The notes beneath the pieces are model-generated. The model ran no database searches. It was not told where the DNA came from and saw only the letters and a list, made by a program, of their open reading frames with translations. A program made the position numbers and the translations under genes. 11,744 bases of DNA from NCBI GenBank assembly GCA_029550985.1, contig JAKPGH010000019.1, positions 1 to 11,744 of the forward strand, given 5' to 3'. Of this stretch, positions 4,823-11,744 are shown one piece after another. How positions within the stretch are numbered: the stretch's first letter is position 1; every line of letters begins with the position of its first letter. The DNA comes from Bacillota bacterium. GTDB lineage: Bacteria > Bacillota > Clostridia > Oscillospirales > Ruminococcaceae.

Positions 4823-6973
4823 CAATGTTTTTTCGCATTCTCTCTGCGCCCGCTGTAAGGCCTCCTGGGGTGAAAACAGCCCGAATATGGCGTTTTTAAC
4901 CTGGACGCTGATGATTTCCTCCAGCTTCTTTTCGCTGAAGTTGACGTACAGGTTGTTATGGAGCCGCCGCTGTCCGGTAGGAAAACTTTCCCTCGCCGCC
5001 GAAAGCCAAGGATACAGGCTCAGGACATCCTGATTTTGGTACACCGTCTTGCAGGGGGAAAGGCCGCCCAGCATGGTAAAGACGGGGGAGATTTCGTCGC
5101 TGTAAAGCCACTGCAAAAAGGTGTAGGCCTGTTCGGTTTTGGCGCTGCTGCGGGTGATGCCCACCACGCCGCCGCCCAGCAAAGGCTTGTGGCCGGGAAT
5201 GGGGGCATATCCGATTTTGCCCGCAATGCTGGCGTTTTGCGAATTGACAATGTCGGAGGCGTAGTTCATAAACACCACCGTCATGGCGGCGGAGCCGTTG
5301 GCAAAGCCCTCTAGAGCGCCCTTCCACCATTGGTAGACCGTCTTGTCGGAATAGTTGTAACTTTCCATGTAATTTTCCAAAGCCGCCACCGCCGCGGGAG
5401 TCACCAGATTGACTCTGCCGTTTTCATCAAAGAGGCTGCCTCCAAAGCTGAAGAGGCGGGGCAGGTATTCGCTGGGGTTGACCACCGAGTTGCCGATGGC
5501 GGTGGTGGTGCCGTACAAAATGGGGGAATCGGGATTATATGCCCGGGTAAAGAAGCGGGCCACCCGATTGTATTCCTCAAAGGTGGTGGGAATTTCCAGC
5601 TCCTTGCGGTTTTGCTCGTAGTACATCCGCTTGACAACCGGGTCGCTGAACAAATCCTTCCGGTAAAAAAAGATTTGGGTGCTGGGGTCGTAGGGCAGGC
5701 AAAACGGAACCTGATGGGCGGAGGTATAGTCCTGCCGAAAGACCGGCAGCATTTTGTCCATCAGCTTTTGCCAGGGGAAGGGCATCTCGTCCAGCGGGCG
5801 GTACACCCGGGGGGCCAGTTCCGAAATCCACGCCATGTCCATGCGGATGAGGTCAAACTTCGATTCCTCCGGCATGGCGTGGGCCAAATCGTAGATGGCG
5901 TCCAGGGACACCACCGTTAAGTTGACGTCCAGCCCCGTTTGTTTACGGAAGTGAGGAAGCAGCCGGGAAAGGGCTACCGACGACGGGGAGGTTACCGTCA
6001 GAAACTCCAGCGGCGCGCCCGGCAACTGAATGTGGGGAATGGAGACGGAAAATCCCTCGCAGGGCAACATCAGGTCTAGCTCCTCCTTTTCCCCAAAGAG
6101 GCGGCGGACAATGTTGCGGCCCAGGTTTTTGTAATCCAGGCCGTAGCACAGGCTGCCGCTTTTCCCAATGGCTTTGTGGGAGGTGACCGAAACAATCTCG
6201 GGGCAGCCGTTTTTGCAGCAGAAGGTGGCGGCCCGGGCCACGGCCTCGCTGCGGAAGCTGTCGGTGCAGACGATGCAGTCCAACTCAAAGGCGCCTTCAA
6301 ACAGGGAAAAGGCCTGGACTGGAACCAGCTGGTCGGTGCTTTCCACATGGTGCACCTGACCGGTGTAGGTGGCAAAAAAGCCGGTGCAGAAATCACGCAT
6401 GTGGGTGGCTTTTTGCACCCCGGTAAAAAGCCCCACCCGTTGAAAGCGGCCGACCTGGGCGCCGATGTCCCGCCCCGCCTGCTCCCAGTCAAAGCCGGCC
6501 AGCAAAGCGCCGCTGCAGGCCGAATGGTGATTGTCCACCAGCACCAGGGGAATCTGCCTGGCCGCCGTCTGAAGCCGCTGGTTGCCCGGCTCCAGCCCGA
6601 TGACCGCCACAATGGCGGCGGTGCGGGAACCCATGGCAAGGTCGATGGCCTCCTCCTCTTCCACCTGCAGGGACTGGGTGCTGTAAATCTGCACCGTCAG
6701 CCCGTAGGCCTTGGCTTCCTGCTGCAGGGACTCGTACAGGTCGGCGTATTGGGGAAAGTGGGTGCCGGGAATGATCAGAGACAGGGTGTTCCCGGTGCCT
6801 TTCCGCAACAGCTGCGCTTTGGCGTTGATGCGGTATCCCAGGCGAGCGGCGGCTTTTTCCACCAGGTGAATTTTCTCCACGCTGACATTGCCCCGCCCGT
6901 TGAGCACATTGGACACGGTTCCGTGGGAAACTCCCGCCTCCCGGGCAATGTCTTTGATGGTAGGCGCTTTCAT
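4805..6973 (-). CDS. LacI-family regulator fused to a C-terminal solute-binding-protein domain
   Basis: This 722-residue protein is about twice the usual LacI-family length. Residues 4-50 are a LacI HTH (TIKDIAREAGVSHGTVSNVLNG). About 62-318 is a LacI/PBP1-type sensor (LSLIIPG, then LVLVDNHHS, then GLDYKNLGRNIVRRLFG). About 324-722 resembles a full extracellular solute-binding protein (SBP_bac_1/COG1653 type). It has FDLIRMDMAWISELAPRVYRPLDE-like text (373-396), LPYDPSTQIFFYRKDLF (426-442), TTFEEYNRVA (463-472) and GYAPIPGHKPLLGGGVVGI (588-606), then TFLQWLYS. No signal peptide or membrane segment is seen, so the SBP part should be cytosolic and could be a second ligand-sensing module. It is divergent from an ABC importer operon and has its own promoter. 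A GGGGG tract lies 10 nt before the ATG. Repression of both divergent promoters is likely but inferred. No frameshift is seen across the junction. Confidence 0.93.
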   Translation of the reverse strand: MKAPTIKDIAREAGVSHGTVSNVLNGRGNVSVEKIHLVEKAAARLGYRINAKAQLLRKGTGNTLSLIIPGTHFPQYADLYESLQQEAKAYGLTVQIYSTQSLQVEEEEAIDLAMGSRTAAIVAVIGLEPGNQRLQTAARQIPLVLVDNHHSACSGALLAGFDWEQAGRDIGAQVGRFQRVGLFTGVQKATHMRDFCTGFFATYTGQVHHVESTDQLVPVQAFSLFEGAFELDCIVCTDSFRSEAVARAATFCCKNGCPEIVSVTSHKAIGKSGSLCYGLDYKNLGRNIVRRLFGEKEELDLMLPCEGFSVSIPHIQLPGAPLEFLTVTSPSSVALSRLLPHFRKQTGLDVNLTVVSLDAIYDLAHAMPEESKFDLIRMDMAWISELAPRVYRPLDEMPFPWQKLMDKMLPVFRQDYTSAHQVPFCLPYDPSTQIFFYRKDLFSDPVVKRMYYEQNRKELEIPTTFEEYNRVARFFTRAYNPDSPILYGTTTAIGNSVVNPSEYLPRLFSFGGSLFDENGRVNLVTPAAVAALENYMESYNYSDKTVYQWWKGALEGFANGSAAMTVVFMNYASDIVNSQNASIAGKIGYAPIPGHKPLLGGGVVGITRSSAKTEQAYTFLQWLYSDEISPVFTMLGGLSPCKTVYQNQDVLSLYPWLSAARESFPTGQRRLHNNLYVNFSEKKLEEIISVQVKNAIFGLFSPQEALQRAQRECEKTLIPRKA

Positions 6974-7012
6974 GGTTATTTCGCCCCCTTTTCGCCAAGA
7001 ATTCTGTCTTTC

Positions 7013-7041
7013 AGTTTACATGGATTTTAACGTTTTGACAA
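7013..7041 (-). promoter_or_regulatory. SigA-type promoter of the LacI-SBP gene
   Basis: On the minus strand TTGTCA (7041-7036) and TAAACT (7018-7013) are separated by 17 nt. The transcript should start near 7006, about 33 nt before the ATG. A possible operator core, AACGTT (7029-7034), lies in the spacer. Confidence 0.6.
7025..7038. promoter_or_regulatory. Candidate LacI-type operator with AACGTT core
   Basis: LacI-family operators usually have a central CG in an AT-rich imperfect palindrome. AACGTT (7029-7034) within TTTTAACGTTTTGA fits loosely and sits between the -35 and -10 of the regulator's own promoter, where binding would block it. The outer bases are not symmetric. Confidence 0.3.
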
Positions 7042-7140
7042 TAGATTCAACACAAGAAATTGTTTTTGTTTTATTTAACAAATGAAAAATAAATTAATGT
7101 AACAGTTTATATAAAAATAATTAACATTACTGAAATAGTA

Positions 7141-7169
7141 TTGACACGTTCAAATATACCGCCTATACT
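7141..7169 (+). promoter_or_regulatory. Consensus SigA promoter of the ABC transporter operon
   Basis: TTGACA (7141-7146), a 17-nt spacer and TATACT (7164-7169). The -35 is perfect and the -10 differs at one base. The transcript should start near 7176, giving a leader of about 55 nt. Such a strong core promoter fits control by a repressor. TTGACACGTTCAAA (7141-7154), with an ACGT core like that near 7029, overlaps the -35 and is a possible second operator. Confidence 0.85.
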
Positions 7170-7230
7170 GAAGCCAGCGACGCCACCATTTGGAAAAACA
7201 ACCCATAACGGAAAGGAGAGCGATATACAC

Positions 7231-8358
7231 ATGTGCACAAAGAAAATCTTGGCTATTTTGATGACCCTTGTCCTGGTATTTGGCCTTGCAGCCTGTGGAG
7301 GCAGTTCCACCAGCCCGGCCAGCAGCGCTCCGGCATCTTCGGCAAGCCAGGCTGCACCCAGCACCTCTCCGGCATCTTCCGTACCTTCCCAAGCGTCTTC
7401 CCAAAGCAGCAAGAGCAATAAACTGGTGGTGTACACCGCCCTCAACGAGGACGACATCGTCACCATACAGAAAAAGTACAAAGAATTGACCGGCATCGAA
7501 ATCGAGTACATCCGCCTGGGCGGCGGCGATTTGGCTGCCCGGGTGCAGGCCGAGATGGCAAACCCCAAAGCCGATGTCATGGTGGGTGGTTCCGTCGACC
7601 TGTACGACCCCTTGGGGGCGGCTGGAGCCTTTGAAAAATACACTTCCCCCAACACCAAGGACATCGACCCCATGTTTGTGGACCCCAACGGCTACTGGAA
7701 CGGATGGTACATGGGCGTTCTGGGCCTTGTCATTAACACTGAGCGCTTTGATAAGGAACTGGCTCCCAAAGGGTTGGAACGACCCAAAACCTGGGACGAC
7801 CTGCTGGACGAGCGATACAAGGATGTCTTCGTCACCTCCAACCCCGCCACCGCGGGCGGCGGATACATTTTCTGCGCCAACCAAATCTTCCGCTTGGGCG
7901 AAGAGGGCGGCAAAGAATATCTGAAAAATCTGGATAAGGTGGTCCACCACTATTACAAAGGCGCGGGCGACTGCATCAGCCCCGTGGCCACCGGCGAATT
8001 TATCGTGGGCATGTCCTGGGTCCACGACATCTTTAAGACTCAAAAGCAGGGCTATCCCATCGAAATTGTGATTCCTGAAAAGACCGCCTTTGAAATTGGC
8101 GGCGCCGCCCTCATTAAAGGCGGTCCCAACCCCGAAAACGGCAAAGCCTTTATCGACTGGCTGTTGACCAAAGAAGCCGGGGAACTGAATCGGGATATTG
8201 CCAACCGCTACTCCGTACGCGAGGACGTGGCGGCTCCCCAGGGACTTCCCACTATCGAGGAAGTGGATTTGGTGGATTACGACCGGGCCAAGGCCGGCGA
8301 TATGAAGACCGCTGTGGTGGAGTGGTTCGAAAAGGAAATCACCGCCAACCGGGGCTAA
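7231..8358 (+). CDS. Lipoprotein solute-binding protein of an ABC importer (AfuA/FbpA class)
   Basis: This 375-residue protein has a lipoprotein signal peptide (MCTKKILAIL...LAAC, lipid-attached Cys22). A Ser/Ala/Pro-rich tether follows (about 23-62), then a two-lobed type 2 periplasmic-binding fold starting KLVVYTALNEDDI (64-76). Family hallmarks include ADVMVGG (114-120), GVLGLVINTERF (162-173), PVATGEFIVGMSWVHD (251-266) and FEIGGAALIKGGPNPENGKAFIDWLL (287-312). The fold group (COG1840) includes ferric-iron (FbpA), sugar-phosphate (AfuA), phosphoglycerate (PgtC) and aminoethylphosphonate binders. After the GE motif, where iron-binding FbpA has a Tyr-Tyr pair, this protein has Ser-Trp-Val-His-Asp, resembling the AfuA-like branch. 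So iron is unlikely; the exact ligand is unknown. AAGGAG lies about 13 nt before the ATG. It is the first gene of the operon. Confidence 0.92.
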   Translation: MCTKKILAILMTLVLVFGLAACGGSSTSPASSAPASSASQAAPSTSPASSVPSQASSQSSKSNKLVVYTALNEDDIVTIQKKYKELTGIEIEYIRLGGGDLAARVQAEMANPKADVMVGGSVDLYDPLGAAGAFEKYTSPNTKDIDPMFVDPNGYWNGWYMGVLGLVINTERFDKELAPKGLERPKTWDDLLDERYKDVFVTSNPATAGGGYIFCANQIFRLGEEGGKEYLKNLDKVVHHYYKGAGDCISPVATGEFIVGMSWVHDIFKTQKQGYPIEIVIPEKTAFEIGGAALIKGGPNPENGKAFIDWLLTKEAGELNRDIANRYSVREDVAAPQGLPTIEEVDLVDYDRAKAGDMKTAVVEWFEKEITANRG

Positions 8359-8377
8359 ACAAGGCAACATCAATGCC

Positions 8378-8414
8378 GGAAACTCCCCGCTCGCCGCAAG
8401 GGCGGGGAGTTTCC
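8378..8414 (+). repeat. Strong intercistronic hairpin between the SBP and permease genes
   Basis: A perfect 13-bp stem (8378-8390 with 8402-8414) with an 11-nt loop lies 20 nt after the SBP stop codon and 22 nt before the permease ATG. No U-run follows, so it is not an intrinsic terminator. Such hairpins often protect the upstream message from 3' exonucleases, so the binding protein is made in excess over the membrane parts. Confidence 0.7.
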
Positions 8415-8435
8415 TATCCAAGAAGAGGTGAGTTT

Positions 8436-10085
8436 ATGGCGGGGGGTACTACTCTGCGCGAATCCTTAAAAGAAATGAAGCGGCTGAAAAACGAGCCCCT
8501 GCTTCTTATGGTCATTGTGCTGATTATTCTGCTGGTGGGCTATTTTACCATATGGCCCGTCATCAAGGTCATCACGGTGCCGCAGGCGTCGGACTACGCC
8601 CAGCTGTTTGCCAAACGCCGATGGATCAGCGCTTTAAAAAACAGCCTGTTTATGACGGTGGTCTCCACCCTGTCCTGCACAGCCGTCGCCTTTTTGTTTG
8701 CCTATGTAGTATCCCGCCTGGACGTGCCCTGCAAGGGACTCTTCCGCTTTGTGGCGCTGCTGCCCATTGTGTCTCCCCCCTTTATTGTGGCGCTTAGCTA
8801 TATTCTGCTGTTCGGCATTCAGGGGATTATCACCAAGGGGCTGCTGGGACTTCATGTGGACATTTACGGCAAATTTGGACTTTGGATCGTTCAAACGGTT
8901 ACCTTTTTCCCCTACGCCTACTCGGTAATTTTGGGGGTGATTCAAAAAATATCCCCCAATTTGGAATACGCCGCCTACAACATGGGAGCCACCCGGTGGC
9001 AGGTGTTCCGGGATGTGTTCTGGCCCCTCTGCCGACCGGGAGTGGCGGGAGGCGCCCTCATCGCCGCGGTCAATGTGCTGTGCGACTTCGGCAACCCCAT
9101 GATGATTGGCGGAGATTTGGCGCTGCTGCCCACCGAAGCCTACATGCAGATTTCCGGATGGTACGACATGAACACGGCGGCGGTCTTGGCCTCCGCCCTG
9201 CTGGTGCCCGCGTTGGCGATTTTTGTCATCAACCGGTTCTGGGTGGGCAAGCGCTCCTATGTCACCATCACCGGCAAGGAAATTTCCCTTACTCCCTTAA
9301 AGCCGCCCGCATGGGTCAAGTGGGGGCTCTTTTCCCTCACCATGCTGGTTTCTCTGTTTGTGCTGCTGGTTTACGGCTCCCTGGCGCTGGGCGCCTTCAC
9401 CAAGGCATGGGGGTACGACTGGAGCCTGACGCTGAACAACATGAAATACGTGCTGAATAAGGGCGGGCAAATATGGAACAGCATCCGCTTTGGTTTGCTG
9501 GCCTCTTTGGGGGCGTCTTTGCTGGCCATGGTGCTGGCTTACATCGTCCAGAAGAAGCAGGTGGGGGTTAACCGGCTGCTGGATTTCCTGGCCATTCTGC
9601 CGGGAGCCATACCGGGCATCTTTTTAGGCATCGGCTTTGTCATGGCCTTTAACGAGCCGCCTTTGGAGCTGACCGGCACCGCCGCCATTATGGTGTTGGC
9701 GCTGCTGTTTTGGAATATTCCAACCTGCTATAGCGCCTGCACCGCGGGCTTGCAGCAGATTGGCGCCTCGGTGGAGGATGCCGCCCTCAACCTGGGAGCC
9801 AGCAGCTTTGTCAGCTTTCGGGATGTGATTCTCCCCTTGCTGAAAGGCCCCTTTATGTCCGGCTTTGTGCTGAGCTTTCTGCGGTCGGTCACCTGCCTGA
9901 GCGTGGTCATCTTCCTGTACGCGCCCAGCACCATTGTGGGGACCATCTCCATCATGGGCCTGGTGGAAACAGGACAATGGGGCAGCGCCGCCGCCTTTAC
10001 CGTTACGTTGATTGCCATCGCCTTTACGGTACTCAAAGTCTCCCAGGTGGTGCTCCGTCGGCAGGGCATCCGGCTGGAGCTGTAG
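8436..10085 (+). CDS. ABC transporter permease, two fused halves (FbpB/ThiP-like)
   Basis: The start is placed at ATG 8436, which follows AGAGGTGA; the open frame extends upstream to 8322 but overlaps the SBP gene and the hairpin. The 549-residue protein has about 12 membrane segments in two homologous halves. Each half carries the EAA loop that contacts the ATPase: EYAAYNMGATRWQVFRDVFWP (177-197) and EDAALNLGASSFVSFRDVILP (447-467). This single-chain double permease is the COG1178 type found in ferric-iron, sugar-phosphate, thiamine and aminoethylphosphonate importers. One chain would form the whole channel, with two copies of the downstream ATPase. The ATPase gene follows with a 12-nt gap. 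No disruption is seen. Confidence 0.93.
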   Translation: MAGGTTLRESLKEMKRLKNEPLLLMVIVLIILLVGYFTIWPVIKVITVPQASDYAQLFAKRRWISALKNSLFMTVVSTLSCTAVAFLFAYVVSRLDVPCKGLFRFVALLPIVSPPFIVALSYILLFGIQGIITKGLLGLHVDIYGKFGLWIVQTVTFFPYAYSVILGVIQKISPNLEYAAYNMGATRWQVFRDVFWPLCRPGVAGGALIAAVNVLCDFGNPMMIGGDLALLPTEAYMQISGWYDMNTAAVLASALLVPALAIFVINRFWVGKRSYVTITGKEISLTPLKPPAWVKWGLFSLTMLVSLFVLLVYGSLALGAFTKAWGYDWSLTLNNMKYVLNKGGQIWNSIRFGLLASLGASLLAMVLAYIVQKKQVGVNRLLDFLAILPGAIPGIFLGIGFVMAFNEPPLELTGTAAIMVLALLFWNIPTCYSACTAGLQQIGASVEDAALNLGASSFVSFRDVILPLLKGPFMSGFVLSFLRSVTCLSVVIFLYAPSTIVGTISIMGLVETGQWGSAAAFTVTLIAIAFTVLKVSQVVLRRQGIRLEL

Positions 10086-10097
10086 GAGGGAATGAGT

Positions 10098-11177
10098 ATG
10101 GAAAACTTTATCGAATTTCGGAACGTCACCAAGCGGTTTGACGACTTTGTGGCCCTGGACCATGTATCGCTGTCCATCCCCAGGGGCAGCTTTGTCACCC
10201 TGCTGGGGCCGTCTGGCTGTGGGAAAACCACCCTGCTGCGCCAGCTGGCCGGCTTTGCCGAGCCGGAGGAGGGGGACATCCTCATCGAAGGCAGGCGAAT
10301 GAACGGCCTGCCTCCCTACAAGCGGAACACCCCATTGGTGTTTCAGGAGTACGCTTTGTTCCCCCACATGACGGTGTACGAAAACATCTCCTATGGGCTC
10401 AAACTCCAAAAAGCCCCCAAGGAAGAGATGGACCGCCGGGTGGCGGAAATGCTGGAGATGTTCAACTTAACCGGGCTGGAAAAGCGGTTCCCCAAGCAGC
10501 TTTCCGGCGGGCAGCAGCAGCGGGTGGCCTTTGCCCGGGCTCTGATTATGGGGCAAAAAATTCTGCTGCTGGACGAACCCCTCTCCAATCTGGACGCCAA
10601 GCTGCGGGTGGAGGTGCGCACCGAGCTGCGGCAACTGCAGCAGCGGCTGCAAATCACCGCCATCTACGTCACCCACGACCAGGATGAAGCCCTTTCCATG
10701 TCGGACATCATCGCGGTAATGCGCAAAGGGCGGATTGAGCAGCTGGGCACGCCCTGGGACATCTACTTCCGCCCCGTCAGCCGGTTTGTGGCGGATTTCG
10801 TGGGCACCGTCAACTTCCTGCCCTGCGTGGTGGAGAAAAAAGAAGGCAAATCCCTCACCGTCCGGTATCATCAACAGAAGCTCACCTTTGACACCGAGGT
10901 GGACCTTCGCCCCGGAGAACGGTGCACGGTGGTGGTTCGCCCCGAGTGCATGACCGTCCGCCCGGAACATGCCGGAGAAGGCCAACTGGTGGGCGAAATA
11001 CAAAACTACAGCTTTTTGGGGCGGTACATACGGTATTGGATTCGGTGCAACGACCAAACCCTCATTGTGGACGATTCCAACCCCGGCTTGACAGGAGCTA
11101 TTTCGGGCAGGGTGCGCCTTTCCCTGGACCTGCCCAAACTCCACGTGTTAAAGGATGTGGGCAATGCTCCTGATTGA
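10098..11177 (+). CDS. ABC transporter ATPase (FbpC/PotA type, with TOBE-like C-terminus)
   Basis: The start is placed at ATG 10098, 7 nt after AGGAGGG; the in-frame ATG at 10092 is almost on top of the SD. The product has 359 residues. All ATPase motifs are present: Walker A GPSGCGKTT (37-45), Q-loop Gln83 (VFQEYALFPHMTV), signature LSGGQ (135-139), Walker B ILLLDEP (155-161), D-loop SNLD (163-166) and H-loop His193. The C-terminal region (about 240-350) has the TOBE/OB-type pattern VVVRPECMTV and FLGRYIRYWIRC, then VDDSNPG, as in FbpC-like ATPases. It powers import of the substrate captured by the upstream lipoprotein. Its last 14 nt overlap the start of the hydrolase gene, indicating translational coupling. 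Confidence 0.95.
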   Translation: MENFIEFRNVTKRFDDFVALDHVSLSIPRGSFVTLLGPSGCGKTTLLRQLAGFAEPEEGDILIEGRRMNGLPPYKRNTPLVFQEYALFPHMTVYENISYGLKLQKAPKEEMDRRVAEMLEMFNLTGLEKRFPKQLSGGQQQRVAFARALIMGQKILLLDEPLSNLDAKLRVEVRTELRQLQQRLQITAIYVTHDQDEALSMSDIIAVMRKGRIEQLGTPWDIYFRPVSRFVADFVGTVNFLPCVVEKKEGKSLTVRYHQQKLTFDTEVDLRPGERCTVVVRPECMTVRPEHAGEGQLVGEIQNYSFLGRYIRYWIRCNDQTLIVDDSNPGLTGAISGRVRLSLDLPKLHVLKDVGNAPD

Positions 11178-11744
11178 TTTTATCAACGTAGGGTACGGGG
11201 ACTGCATTTTAATTCGGGAAATGGAGGAAAACCGCCCCGCCTATACCATGCTGGTGGATTGCGGCGATGTCCACATTCCCCGGCCGGAGTACTCCAAGCG
11301 CCTGAGCGGATGGGAGTTTTTGCAGGCCGAAGGCATCGACCATTTGGATTTGGCGGTTATCACCCACCTTCATCTCGACCATGTGGGAGGGCTGCCCCTC
11401 ATCGCTGACCATTGCACCATAGACCGGCTGTGGTGCAACCACCTTCCCCCCGAAAGTTTTTGGGGGAAGCAGCTTACCCGCCGGGAGTCCCTTTCCCCGG
11501 GAGCGGGAAACCTCTTTGTAGCCTACAACCTCTTTAGTGAAAGCCTCGCCAAGCTAAAAGCCAAAGGAACCGTCATTGACCAGGCGCCGGCGATGCTGGG
11601 GGAACTTCTCCCCGGCGCTCAAGAGCTGCAAGCAACCGTGACTTGCGGAGCCTCCGACCTTTTGGAAAGGCAAAACCGCATTTGGGGGGACGCCATCCAA
11701 ACCGGAGCCAAAGACGCATCCCTTTCCGACTTGGATGGGTGGGT
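11164..11744 (+). CDS. Metallo-beta-lactamase-fold hydrolase (ComEC-type C-terminal-domain-like), cut by the window edge
   Basis: An open frame runs from ATG 11164 to the right edge (193 codons), with AAGGA 8 nt upstream. It begins LLIDFINVGYGDCILI (2-17), the start typical of the ComEC/Rec2-like MBL group (usually NVGQGDxxLI). It then has LVDCG (30-34) and the metal motif THLHLDHVGG (67-76; H68, H70, D72, H73). These residues bind two metal ions in MBL hydrolases. No signal peptide is seen, so it is probably cytosolic. The downstream metal ligands are outside the window. Overlap with the ATPase gene puts it in the transporter operon. It may act on the imported compound, for example a phosphodiester, but no substrate can be read from the sequence. 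Confidence 0.85.
   Translation, partial: MLLIDFINVGYGDCILIREMEENRPAYTMLVDCGDVHIPRPEYSKRLSGWEFLQAEGIDHLDLAVITHLHLDHVGGLPLIADHCTIDRLWCNHLPPESFWGKQLTRRESLSPGAGNLFVAYNLFSESLAKLKAKGTVIDQAPAMLGELLPGAQELQATVTCGASDLLERQNRIWGDAIQTGAKDASLSDLDGW

Noticed and set aside
7019..7041. Catabolite response element (cre) at the AACGTT site
   Set aside because: The outer TG and CA bases of the cre consensus are missing, so a CcpA site is not supported.
7150..8421. 423-codon minus-strand open frame opposite the solute-binding protein gene
   Set aside because: It is a shadow of the lipoprotein gene, crosses its promoter region and the hairpin, and has no SD or family signature.

Overview
The window looks like chromosome from a spore-forming, moderately GC-rich Clostridia member, possibly of the Oscillospiraceae/Ruminococcaceae type. 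The reasons are a SpoIIQ-like M23 protein, a collagen-like protein with a tyrosine/histidine-rich head, a DUF1292 protein, a short CarD-family protein, strong Shine-Dalgarno (SD) sites and TTGACA/TATAAT-type promoters. No tRNA, rRNA, IS element or CRISPR array was seen. The organism assignment is inference.

Left part (1-2134). A collagen-like gene runs off the left edge on the minus strand. An intergenic stretch with three hairpins follows, then a minus-strand SpoIIQ-like membrane peptidase gene. Divergent from that is a small DUF1292 gene with a near-consensus SigA promoter (TTGACT, 17 nt, TACAAT).

Middle (2135-4690). A roughly 205-nt stretch with long-range pairing resembles 6S RNA. An intrinsic terminator and hflX (GTG start) come next. 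About 120 nt after hflX there is a strong extended -10 promoter, but the RNA it starts would meet an intrinsic terminator about 130 nt later. After the terminator lies a CarD-family gene whose best-supported start codon is ATT. A bidirectional-looking terminator closes the block.

Right part (4690-11744). This is the most unusual region. A 722-residue minus-strand protein joins a LacI-type HTH and a LacI-type sugar-sensor domain to a complete solute-binding-protein domain (SBP_bac_1/COG1653-like), with no signal peptide or membrane segment. Divergent from it, with a consensus promoter, is an operon of four genes. They encode a lipoprotein solute-binding protein of the AfuA/FbpA class (COG1840-like), a fused 12-TM permease, an FbpC/PotA-type ATPase, and a metallo-beta-lactamase-fold hydrolase that overlaps the ATPase gene and is cut by the right edge. 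The regulator's SBP domain and the transporter's SBP belong to different families.

A plausible reading, inferred only, is that the regulator controls its own gene and the divergent transporter, and that the substrate is a sugar phosphate or other organophosphate rather than ferric iron.
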